This document shows, in pieces, positions 32,701 to 39,513 of a DNA stretch of 64,000 nucleotides. The stretch covers positions 1-64,000 of the forward strand of contig PLZB01000024.1 in the NCBI GenBank assembly GCA_003151955.1, read 5' to 3'. Each line of letters begins with the position of its first letter. The stretch's first letter is position 1. The translations under genes were made by a program, and so were the position numbers. The notes beneath the pieces were generated by a model that searched no databases, had not been told where the DNA came from, and saw only the letters and a list, made by a program, of their open reading frames with translations. This DNA comes from Acidimicrobiaceae bacterium (GTDB lineage Bacteria > Actinomycetota > Acidimicrobiia > Acidimicrobiales > UBA8190).

Positions 32701-35700
32701 CCGGCTCGGACGCCACCGCCACCTTCACGCTCGACAACGCCCATCTGGCCGCGTCGGTCACCCTCACCGTCCCGACCGGCATCCTGACCGGCACAGTGCT
32801 CACCGCCGGCGGCGGTCCGGCCGGCGGGGTGCCCGTGACCGTGGCCGACGGCTCCCGCCCGATCGCCGGGACCCAGACCGCGGCCGACGGCACCTACAGC
32901 TTCACGGTGACCGCCGCGGGCTCGCTGGACGTGGTCGTCACCGACCCGACCGTCGGGATCCTCATCGACTCGGCCGTGTCCGTCGTCACCGGGGCCACCA
33001 CGACCGCGCCCACCCTCCAGGGCGGGAGCTCGACGTTGGCGGTGACAGTTAACGACGGCGGTGGGGTCGTGACCGGCGCCTTCGTCAGTGTGACCTCGGG
33101 ATCGGTCGCCGACCAGCCGGCGTCCGTGGCCACGGTGACCGACGCCTCGGGCTCGGCCTCCTTCGCCTCGCTCGTTCCCGGCACCTACCAGCTCAAAGTG
33201 GCTCACGGCAGCGACGCCACCTCCGCCACCACCGTGGTCGTGGCCGCCGGAGCCAACACCAGCCCCGTGGCGCTGAGCGCGGGCGGGTCGGTTGCCGGGA
33301 CGGTGTCCGGCGCCAGCGGGCCCGTGACCGGTGCCCAGGTCGTGGCCGTGGGCTCCGTCGGGTCGATGACCGGTCAGGCGACGACAGCAGCCGACGGCAC
33401 CTACAGCATCGCGGGGCTGGCCCCCGACACCTACCAGCTCTCGGTCAGTGACGGCAAGGACGCCCCCGCCATCGTCAGCGGGGTGGCGGTCACCGCCGGG
33501 ACGGGCACCGTCGAGAACGTCACCCTGTCCCCGACCGGGACCGACCTCACGGTGACCGAGCAGGCCGCCCAGCCGGGAGGCCCGCTTCCGGGCGCCGCCG
33601 TCATGGTCGTCGACGCCAGCGGCACACCGGTCCTGCCCGCCATCGTGGGCCCGGCGGTCCTGGCCGGCGACCCGACCGACTCCACCGTGCTCGGCCCGCT
33701 CTCGCCCGGTCACTACACAGTGGAACTGGTCGGCACAGGAACGAGCACGAACAGCCTGCCCGTGACGATCGGCGGGAGCCCTGCCTCGTTGACGCTGATA
33801 GCACCGGCCGGGGAGGTCCTCCCCGATCAGTCCATCCCGCCGTCCCCGGCGCTGCGCCCGGCGGCCCAGCCGTCCTCGTCGAACCCCTTCGCGCTGCTCC
33901 AGCCCAACGCATCCTCCCCGACCCAGGCACTGCCCTCATGGACCGACGTGCTCAGTGCCTGGATCGCCGGGCTGGACAGTCCCACCACCCACCAGCCCGT
34001 CATGGACCAGGTGACGGCGCTCTACAACGAGGTGATCGCCAACCTCGTCGGCCAGTGCGGGGCCAACTCCGGGCCCCTCATCGCCCAACTCGGCCACGAG
34101 CTCATCGTCGTCCAGCGGGCCTACGGGGCCATCGACACCGCCTACAAAGCCTTCAACCAGAACCGGTACGCCGGGCTGGCGCTCTCGGCCTTCAATGTGG
34201 TGGCGTTGGTCGGCCACATTCTCGACATCCTGCTCTCGGGCGCCGCGCCCATCAAGGCGGCCGTGCTCAGCCTCAACAGCGAGTCCACATTCGTCATCCA
34301 GCTTCAGCTCCTCAACAACGTGGACGCCGGCACCGAGGACGCCATCAAGGCTCTGGACATCGCCAACCTGGTGACCACCGTGGGCATCATCGGTCAGAGC
34401 ATCTCGGAGGGGCCGGAAGACGGATCGTCGAACTTCGACAACATCGTGAGGATCATCGGCATCCTGAACGACGGCCTGAAGGCGATCCAGGCCGTGGCGG
34501 CGTTCGGCTCCGCCATCCCCGGCTTGTCCGCCCTGGCCGCTGGCATCGCCGCCGTCAAGGAGCTGGTCTCGCTGTTCGAGAACCTCAAGATCGCCTACGA
34601 CGCCGCCGTCCAGGACATCGACAACTACAACACGGCCCAGACCAACTTCCTCACGCTGGCGACGGCCATGATCGCCCACCTCAACTCCGTCAATCAGAGC
34701 ATCAGCACCACGGGCTGCCCGCCGCCGCCGCCACCGCCCTATCCGCCGCCGCCGCCCGGACCCGTCCAGCCCCCGGCCCAGTTCCAGAACAACCTGGGCA
34801 AGGACCCGAACGGCATCGACGGCCCCCCGGGCGTCGGGGTCCCGCGGTTCGTGGCCGGCCGGACCGGGCTCGGCTATGTCATCCACTTCCAGAACGAGCC
34901 CACGGCCAGCGCCTCGGTGGCCGAGGTCACCGTCACCGAGCCGGTGCCGGCCGATGTCGACCCGGCCTCGGTCCAGCTCACCGGGTTCGGGTACGGCTCG
35001 ACCGTGATCTTCGTCCCCCCCGGCCTCCAGACCTTCTCCGAGACCATCCCCGACTCGGCCCCCAACGGGAACGGCGACAGCGTCACCGTGACCGGCGCCT
35101 ACGACCGGGCCACGTCGACCATCACCTGGACCCTGTCGGCGATCAACCCGGCCACCGGCGACGTCGACGCCGCCGCCACCGGCGGGTTCCTGCCGCCCGA
35201 CAACACCGACCGGACCGGTGAGGGGTTCGTCTCCTACTCGGGCACCCTCCAACCCGGCCTGGCCTCCGGCACCACCGTGACCGACCAGGCCACCATCACC
35301 TTCGACCGCAACGCCCCCATCGACACCCCGGCCTGGACCAACACGGTGGACGCCACGGCACCCACGGCGACGGTGACGGCCCTCCCCCCGACCACCCGGG
35401 CCGGGAGCCTGCCGGTCTCCTGGACCGGCTCGGACGGGGCGGGGTCGGGGGCAGAGACCTTCGACGTCTACGTCTCGGTCGACGGCGGTCCCTTGACGGT
35501 GTGGCAACACGACACGACCGCGACCTCGGCCAGCTATCCCACCATCGCCGACTCGAGCTACGGCTTCGCGGCGGTGGCCACCGACCAGGTCGGCAACGCC
35601 GGCCCGGTCCCCACCGCCCCCCAGACCACCACCCGGGCCCTCCTCCTCTTCCGGCAGGCCCCGGCCGGCTACTGGCTGGCCGGCGCCGACGGCGGGGTCT

Positions 35701-36179
35701 ACGCCTTCGGCGACGCCGGCTTCCACGGATCGATGGGCGGCCACCCCCTCAACGCCCCCGTCATCGCCATGACCACCACCCCCGACGGCGGCGGCTACTG
35801 GCTCCTCGGCGCCGACGGCGCCGTCTACGCCTTCGGGGACGCCGGCTTCCAGGGCTCCATGGGCGGCCACCCCCTCAACGCCCCCGTCATCGCCATGACC
35901 ACCACCCCCGACGGCAGGGGCTACTGGCTCCTCGGCGCCGACGGCGCCGTCTACGCCTACGGCGACGCCACCTTCCAGGGGTCCATGGGCGGTCACCAAC
36001 TCGCCGCCCGGGTGGTGGCCGTGCTCACCACCGGCACCGGGAACGGCTACTGGCTCGTCGGCGCCGACGGCGCCGTCTACGCCTTCGGGGACGCCACCTT
36101 CCAAGGCTCCATGGGAGGAACCCACCTCAGCGGCCCCATCGTGACCGCCACCACCGGAGCGGCCCGCCCCCCGGTCTGA
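29775..36179 (+). CDS. Giant surface protein, C-terminal part after frame break
   Basis: If translated alone it would start at the GTG overlapping the upstream stop (GTGA), but the protein domain begins before that point, so continuation of the upstream frame is likelier. About 2,134 residues. In order: end of the beta-helix region; CARDB-like beta-sandwich (VPGEQITGSFSVTNTGADPATG); PPC-like and Ig-like segments; at least six carboxypeptidase-regulatory-like units (LTGTVTRSDTSAPVSGATVTA, ADGTYIIDGL); a helical block with hydrophobic stretches (DNA about 33900-34700); a Pro-rich linker; a DUF11-like conserved-repeat region; an Ig-like domain; and four C-terminal units of GYWLLGADGAVYAFGDA...GSMGG (35662-36150). 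It is probably an exported adhesin-like or matrix protein. Confidence 0.85.
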   Translation: MSAHVTTGTFAAVTGQIAGGGVAYSVDYAATTDFGTPGATLDVVSASVLQSLSAGSVTLPTPSTPVPGEQITGSFSVTNTGADPATGSWQNSIYLGTGTTYQPGDTLLQRIPHTGPLAPGASYTVPVSASLPFVPAGSYHLIAVPDSTDVVAAAHNDQQAASASFTVADIPTLTPGTPVTTPIRQGGDLYYRLVVPTTSDVRVSVTLPAGSTATLYAARGSLATPLNTQQQSTFMSTAPSVTLPQSSPGTWFLDLSSAEIGPGSTATIDPELAGLAVTGVTPGTASNTGPVTLTVTGSGLVDVVYHLVSVASHETIGDIGSTRQSSTTVFPTFPLAGAPPGSYDLVVGVDVPNGQQVTFPNAVTVTAGTVAGQLEISTTGGGNLRYGWISPMSVTLSNTGGADVAIPELTVAGVDGEVIPALGLYCNPLTLGDCSVIPGTGGFRPSITLFDPAATPIPGEAPFPAGILPPGRSETFQFGVISSTTTDGAPITVNTTVVNSTDPTPIDWPTLLDTGQPPGLTTAQWNSVVALIERYYGTTEGQYAAALVPLIRQAQGYGVTLSDDNSILAFIIDQTIVESGSPFASVFDSTTNAPLARTPVTFTSTTNSAPAVETTTWYDGTFSFLGGLPDGTYDVSVGGHLPRTQQVTILHGALEGLRVVVTDGARLTGTVTRSDTSAPVSGATVTATDADGPVSANTAADGTYIIDGLDTGAATVTVIADLLAGPPPMPVVVSAAAPTTQDLSMSPAGEITGQITETPAGSPAVLATAVGGGAQTVGDVAPGGSFVIGGLPTGSYQVTATDSGLGAATSPPVSVTVGSVTSGVDLTLDPPATITGTVTDAVTGQPIVGATVTSLAPGGPPAAVTNASGTYSLAGAPGASQTIETAAPGSTTLDETVSPASGATLTHDFVLSPKGSLSASVLDGGGAPLANQDLVLAAPSPAGGAQSVGAQHLTTDAAGAADLTGLDFGTYVLSVPGSDATATFTLDNAHLAASVTLTVPTGILTGTVLTAGGGPAGGVPVTVADGSRPIAGTQTAADGTYSFTVTAAGSLDVVVTDPTVGILIDSAVSVVTGATTTAPTLQGGSSTLAVTVNDGGGVVTGAFVSVTSGSVADQPASVATVTDASGSASFASLVPGTYQLKVAHGSDATSATTVVVAAGANTSPVALSAGGSVAGTVSGASGPVTGAQVVAVGSVGSMTGQATTAADGTYSIAGLAPDTYQLSVSDGKDAPAIVSGVAVTAGTGTVENVTLSPTGTDLTVTEQAAQPGGPLPGAAVMVVDASGTPVLPAIVGPAVLAGDPTDSTVLGPLSPGHYTVELVGTGTSTNSLPVTIGGSPASLTLIAPAGEVLPDQSIPPSPALRPAAQPSSSNPFALLQPNASSPTQALPSWTDVLSAWIAGLDSPTTHQPVMDQVTALYNEVIANLVGQCGANSGPLIAQLGHELIVVQRAYGAIDTAYKAFNQNRYAGLALSAFNVVALVGHILDILLSGAAPIKAAVLSLNSESTFVIQLQLLNNVDAGTEDAIKALDIANLVTTVGIIGQSISEGPEDGSSNFDNIVRIIGILNDGLKAIQAVAAFGSAIPGLSALAAGIAAVKELVSLFENLKIAYDAAVQDIDNYNTAQTNFLTLATAMIAHLNSVNQSISTTGCPPPPPPPYPPPPPGPVQPPAQFQNNLGKDPNGIDGPPGVGVPRFVAGRTGLGYVIHFQNEPTASASVAEVTVTEPVPADVDPASVQLTGFGYGSTVIFVPPGLQTFSETIPDSAPNGNGDSVTVTGAYDRATSTITWTLSAINPATGDVDAAATGGFLPPDNTDRTGEGFVSYSGTLQPGLASGTTVTDQATITFDRNAPIDTPAWTNTVDATAPTATVTALPPTTRAGSLPVSWTGSDGAGSGAETFDVYVSVDGGPLTVWQHDTTATSASYPTIADSSYGFAAVATDQVGNAGPVPTAPQTTTRALLLFRQAPAGYWLAGADGGVYAFGDAGFHGSMGGHPLNAPVIAMTTTPDGGGYWLLGADGAVYAFGDAGFQGSMGGHPLNAPVIAMTTTPDGRGYWLLGADGAVYAYGDATFQGSMGGHQLAARVVAVLTTGTGNGYWLVGADGAVYAFGDATFQGSMGGTHLSGPIVTATTGAARPPV
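35662..36150 (+). repeat. Four tandem units of 126 bp
   Basis: These encode GYWL(A/L/V)GADG(G/A)VYAFGDA.F.GSMGG.. units, a variant of the repeats at 14261-14994 and 51895-52640 with ADGAVYAF in place of SDGGIFAF. Units two and three are almost identical at the DNA level, indicating recent duplication. Confidence 0.88.
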
Positions 36180-36227
36180 CCATCCGACCCCTCATGCCCA
36201 ACACTTACTGCTGGGTGGACTGCTGTC

Positions 36228-36602
36228 ATGACAATGCCGGCTCCGGTCAAGCTCCGGTCCGCGGCGGATGCGGTGTACGGACCCCTCGTTGCTCTCGACC
36301 GTGCCTTGACTGCCGTCGGGAACAACACCACTGCATCGCTCCTCGGGGTCAGCAAGTCCCAGCCCGGCCGGTGGCGGAGCCGGCAAGAGCAGATGTCCGC
36401 CGTGAACGCGTCGGCGATCGTGGCACTCGACGCGTTCTTGAGCCTCGTCCTGCAGGTCTTCACCCGGGAGCAGGCCACGCTGTGGCTCGTCGGCTCGGAG
36501 CCCTTCCTGGGCGGAGCCAGGCCGGTCGACGTGTTCCGGCTCCGGGGCCTGGCCGGGGTCCTCCCCGCGCTCCAGGCCGTCGAGCAGGGTGCCTTCGCCT
36601 GA
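36228..36602 (+). CDS. Xre/MbcA/ParS-type antitoxin of a RES module
   Basis: This encodes 124 residues. The N-terminal half holds a helix-turn-helix-like segment (NNTTASLLGVSKSQPGRWRSRQEQM); the C-terminal half has the toxin-binding pattern of Xre-MbcA-ParS antitoxins (ALDAFLSLVLQVFTREQATLWLVGSEPFLGGARPVDVFRLRGLAGVLPALQAVEQGAFA), whose tail normally plugs the toxin active site. The ATG lies in TGTCATGACA, a 10-bp palindrome that could serve autoregulation. The RES toxin gene starts two bases after the stop. The chromosomal arrangement antitoxin-then-toxin is standard for this family. Confidence 0.88.
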   Translation: MTMPAPVKLRSAADAVYGPLVALDRALTAVGNNTTASLLGVSKSQPGRWRSRQEQMSAVNASAIVALDAFLSLVLQVFTREQATLWLVGSEPFLGGARPVDVFRLRGLAGVLPALQAVEQGAFA

Positions 36603-36604
36603 CC

Positions 36605-37171
36605 GTGGCCGTCTTCTGGCGGGTGATCACCTGGAGTCCCGACGCCCCTTCGGGAGTCAACGGTCATCCGCTGTTCATCTGGCCCTGGCAGGGCCAGAGC
36701 CGGATCGACGACCCCCAGGGTGAGTACCAGGTCCTGTACGTCGGCGACTGCCCCGAGGTGGCCGTGGCAGAAGCGCTCGGACGGTTCCAGACCTGGAGCT
36801 CAGTTGTCCTCGATCCGGCGCCGGCGGCGCCGGCGGGGTCGGTCCGAGCACTTGTGGCCTACGAAGGCGAGCCGGTGCTCTGCGATCTGGACGATCCGCA
36901 TCAGCTCGGGGTGTTGGGACTCCGGCCCTCCCGGGTCGTCACCCGCAAGAGAGCGGTCACCCAGGCCGGGGCTCGAGCCGTCTACGACACCAGGGCCATC
37001 GCCAATCCGAAGGTCGACGGGATCAGCTGGTGGTCCTCCTACGACCCGGACTGGGCGTCGATCGGGTTGTGGCGACCGGAGGCCCTGACGGTGGTCGATG
37101 TCGAGCCGTTGACCGTGGACCTGCCGGCCACGGTGCGGGCGGCCGAGGTCCTCCTCCGGCTCATCGAGTAG
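36605..37171 (+). CDS. RES-domain toxin (NAD+-degrading, MbcT-like)
   Basis: This encodes 188 residues from the GTG at 36605. RES toxins deplete NAD+ (MbcT is an NAD+ phosphorylase). Residues expected in the active site are visible: Arg6 in VFWRV, Tyr45 in VLYVGDC and Glu56 in VAVAEALGRF. The later SWWSSYDPDWASIGLW segment supplies the usual Ser/Trp motif. No frameshift or stop interrupts it, so the pair with the upstream antitoxin looks intact, unlike the toxin-antitoxin remnants that follow. Confidence 0.9.
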   Translation: MAVFWRVITWSPDAPSGVNGHPLFIWPWQGQSRIDDPQGEYQVLYVGDCPEVAVAEALGRFQTWSSVVLDPAPAAPAGSVRALVAYEGEPVLCDLDDPHQLGVLGLRPSRVVTRKRAVTQAGARAVYDTRAIANPKVDGISWWSSYDPDWASIGLWRPEALTVVDVEPLTVDLPATVRAAEVLLRLIE

Positions 37172-37330
37172 CGACGACGTCCTCCGGCTCGTCTCCGGGC
37201 TCACCATGGTCGAGTTCGTCCAGCCCGGCCAGCGGGAGGCGGGTCCTCGGGATGGCCCTCGACGGGCTCCGGAGCCAGCCCGCTGGGATCCGGCTCTTCC
37301 GGTATCGTTGCACTATATATTCGTTGGCCT

Positions 37331-37731
37331 GTCCCCAACGAGCTCTTCGAGATCGCCGCAGGTCAGAACGGATACATCACGAGCCGCGATGTCCGGCAGG
37401 CAGGGGGGTCGGTCCAGGTGTTGACGGACATGCACCGACACGGCCAGCTCGACCACGTGACTCAGGGGGTCTACCGCTTTCGTGCGTTTCCCCCGAACCG
37501 GCTCGACGAAGTTCATGCAGGCGACGCTGTGGCCGCGTGGCCTCGGCATCATTTCGCACGACTCGGCCCTCGATCTGTGGGAGCTCTGCGATGTGAACCC
37601 GGCCAGGATCCACCTGAGGGGTGCCGAGGGCGGCGAGGATCCGTCGGGCGGTGCCAGCGCTCCCTCGACGGGTATGAGCGTCATGTCACCGCCGACGAGT
37701 TCGCAGGGAAGACGGTAACCGGCTGAGGACG
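37331..37731 (+). pseudogene. Decayed AbiEi-type antitoxin
   Basis: PNELFEIAAGQNGYITSRDV followed by RQAGGSVQVLTDMHRHGQL and VYRFRAFPPNRLDE (37334-37511) matches the N-terminal winged helix of AbiEi antitoxins. The homology then moves to the next frame (LWPRGLGIISHDSALDLWELCDVNPARIHL, about 37526-37616), then to a third (VPRAARIRRAVPALPRR), then back to the first (YERHVTADEFAGKTVTG). At least three frameshifts therefore interrupt it, and the start codon position reads GTC. A TTGCACTATATATT stretch at about 37308-37321 may be the old promoter. Confidence 0.7.
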
Positions 37732-37765
37732 ACGTTGCCGACGAAGCAGAAGCCCCCGGTTCAAC

Positions 37766-37860
37766 GTGGCCGTGATCGAACGATGGCTCCGCGAGGCATC
37801 GAAGCAGTCCGGTGTTGCTGCCGGTCGATGGCTGGGCTTCAGGTTGGTATCCGCTGTGGC
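37766..37860 (+). pseudogene. Fragment of AbiEii-type nucleotidyltransferase toxin
   Basis: From the GTG at 37766 about 30 codons read VAVIERWLREASKQSGVAAGR..WLGFRLVSAVAV, the typical opening of the AbiEii-like toxins that follow AbiEi. The resemblance then stops and the nucleotidyltransferase core is absent. It directly follows the AbiEi remnant in the expected order. The next 360 bp (37861-38221) contain no gene I can support. Confidence 0.6.
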
Positions 37861-38221
37861 GGTGGGGAGCGTCGGCGGGTCACGTTCATGTGCCGTTGAT
37901 CGGCACCCGGTCGGCCGGGATGCCCCGTCGGGCTGGTCTGCGGCGCACCACGGGGGCACAGCCTCCACGTCGTCGACGTCACCCCTCGCTCCTCCGGCGA
38001 ACCGGCGGTGTGGAGGTCCGGGCCCCTGACCAAACGGATTCGAGGTCGACCGGTTCACCTTGACCCGCCCCGGATAGTACGTCTGCACCAGGAAACCGGC
38101 CCCTTCTGTAAACATTTCGAGAACACCGCCGACAACCCCTTGTCAGTCCCCCGCTCGTCACGCAGAGTGTGGGTGTTGCTTCACATTCGGTGGATTCAAG
38201 CGTGTCGGTGGAGGTAGTGGC

Positions 38222-38452
38222 GTGGGGAAGACGATGGCCCAGCTGTCAAGCATCACGGGAGCCGACCAGCTGGAGGTCGGGATGGAGGTGGACGTCCGGA
38301 GCCGGTACGTCGGGAGCTGGTGCCGGGGCTTCGCCGTGGCCGAGAGCCTCCCCGGCGGGGTCCGGGTCCGGCGGAAGTCGGACGGGGCCCTCTTCCCCGA
38401 CCTCTTCGACCCGGACGACGTGAGGCCGGAGACCCCCGCCCGGGGGTGGTAA
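38222..38452 (+). CDS. Small conserved-looking protein, SH3/Tudor-like pattern
   Basis: This encodes 76 residues from a GTG with GGAGG seven bases upstream; an ATG at 38234 is the alternative. The sequence LEVGMEVDVRSRYVGSWCRGFAVAESLPGGVRVRRKSDGALFPDLFDPDDVRP reads as a compact beta-barrel: V-V strand, Arg/Tyr/Trp turn, alternating strands, and a terminal DDVR. Codon third positions are strongly G/C, supporting real coding. No function is recognised. It stands alone between decayed toxin-antitoxin genes. Confidence 0.6.
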   Translation: MGKTMAQLSSITGADQLEVGMEVDVRSRYVGSWCRGFAVAESLPGGVRVRRKSDGALFPDLFDPDDVRPETPARGW

Positions 38453-38508
38453 CAGGATGACGCGGGATGGCCGGATCGCCCGACCACCCCGCCCAACCGC
38501 TGAGGGCT

Positions 38509-38855
38509 CTACCAGCGGCCCACCACCACGTGAGGAGGCCACCAGTAGAGGCGGCCCAGACTCCGTGGCAGTTGCCCGTTCCCCAGCCACTGGCCCACTC
38601 GTCGAGGAGTTCGCCGGCGGTCAGGCAGATCTCCCCCGGGGCGTAGCGCTCACAGGCGATCACCGCTCCCCAGATGGCCCCGTGGGCGATGTCGGCATAG
38701 GAAGCGGTGATCCAGAAATGGTTGCCGCTGACCCCGTAGGTGACATCGAGCTGGGTGGTCGAGACACCTGTCGGGACGGCCGCCGGAGCGCTCGAGGCAG
38801 GCATCGGCCCCACCCCGACCTGGGCCCGCTGGACGGGGGTGGCCGGGAGCGGCAC
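38509..38855 (-). pseudogene. Frameshifted small ORF, truncated at its 5' end
   Basis: The frame entering at 38855 reads MPASSAPAAVPTGVSTTQLDVTYG, SGNHFWITASYADIAHGAIWGAV, CERYAPGEICLTAGELLDEW and GTGNCHGVWAA; a single missing base near 38560 then diverts it. In the neighbouring frame the sequence ends naturally LYWWPPHVVVGRW with a stop at 38511-38509. It resembles small actinobacterial proteins ending in WW/GRW motifs near NHGVW, whose function I do not know. Its 5' end abuts the VapB remnant on the opposite strand at about 38857. Confidence 0.45.
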
Positions 38856-38863
38856 GCCAGGGG

Positions 38864-38992
38864 ACGAGCGTGTCCGGATGGCTGGCCGGCGCGGCTGCCG
38901 ACCGGCTCCGCAACGAGCTGTTGGGGGAGGCGCTGGACGCCGCCGCCCGGGTCCTGGGCGTCAAGCAGCGGGCCCGGGCCCGGGAGACCTGA
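38864..38992 (+). pseudogene. VapB-type antitoxin remnant with internal deletion
   Basis: The 42 codons read TSVSGWLAGAAADRLRNELLGEALDA then AARVLGVKQRARARET and stop. This matches the C-terminal half of CopG/VapB-type antitoxins that precede PIN toxins in actinobacteria, but the usual acidic linker (WEAEDGPFTEEEL-like) between LGEALDA and AARVLG is missing and the N-terminal DNA-binding part is cut off at about 38857. The stop overlaps the next ATG (TGATG). Confidence 0.6.
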
Positions 38993-39181
38993 TGGCGGTC
39001 GTCATCGACGCGGGCGGACTGATCGCCGTCGAACGTGGGACGAACCGGGACCACCGACGTGGTCGACGGGCATCTGAGCTCCATCGTCCAGGCGGGAGAC
39101 ACCGTCCTGACGGGTGACGCCGAAGGCATCCGGGGGATCCTCCGGGCCCGGGCCGTCAGGGCCACGATCCACCGGGTCTGA
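38992..39181 (+). pseudogene. VapC-type PIN toxin remnant
   Basis: The frame opens MAVVIDAGGLIAVERG, the PIN-domain first strand with its Asp, and then breaks. The C-terminal PIN part is found in another frame: VVDGHLSSIVQAGDTVLTGDAEGIRGILRARAVRATIHRV with a stop at 39179-39181. Only about 63 codons remain of the usual 130, so the core with the other acidic residues has been deleted. It cannot be active. Confidence 0.65.
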
Positions 39182-39217
39182 ACCCGCCGCCTCTGTCAGT
39201 CGTCGCCGCCCTCCCGG

Positions 39218-39231
39218 ACCGTTCGAACGGT
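39218..39231. promoter_or_regulatory. 14-bp palindrome ACCGTTCGAACGGT
   Basis: This is a perfect palindrome in the 332-bp non-coding stretch 39182-39513, which otherwise shows only the promoter listed next. Its half-site GAACGGT is shared with the putative TetR sites at 917-945 and 3375-3404. It could be an operator for the large two-gene operon. Confidence 0.3.
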
Positions 39232-39437
39232 TCCCGCTGATGCCGGCAGGGGACCGGCAGGGGAAGAGCCATCCGGAAAGAAAATGCCTCACCACGGCCG
39301 GTGGCCCTTCGGTCCCTTTGCGCCTCCAGGGGCCGATTTCGGCGACCAGAGGAACTGATTCCGCGCCCAACGCGGTCGAGCTCCCGCCACCGGCGAGAAC
39401 GGGCCCGCCGGTTCTGCGGGGAGCCGATTCGTTGGTG

Positions 39438-39466
39438 TTGACAAGGAGGCCGACCCCGTCTATTCC
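39438..39466 (+). promoter_or_regulatory. Probable promoter of the giant two-gene operon
   Basis: TTGACA at 39438-39443 and TATTCC at 39461-39466 are separated by exactly 17 bp, 48 bp upstream of the ATG at 39514. The -35 box is a perfect consensus; the -10 box is weaker. GGAGGAAG before the ATG is a good ribosome-binding site. Confidence 0.55.
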
Positions 39467-39513
39467 TACCCGGGGCGGGTCCACCGTCTTCGTCGACCGG
39501 AGGAAGAACGGCC

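Noticed and set aside
29775-36179. Downstream frame as an independent gene beginning at the GTGA overlap
   Set aside because: The domain sequence is continuous across the C7 tract upstream of that GTG, so an independent start would remove part of a fold; kept as an alternative only.
37172-37330. Possible extra gene between the RES toxin and the AbiEi remnant
   Set aside because: Frames here show no motif or ribosome-binding site; only a possible old promoter near 37308 is seen.
37681-38115. Minus-strand ORF of 144 residues over the AbiE remnants
   Set aside because: No ribosome-binding site or recognisable motif, and plus-strand AbiE homology better explains the sequence.
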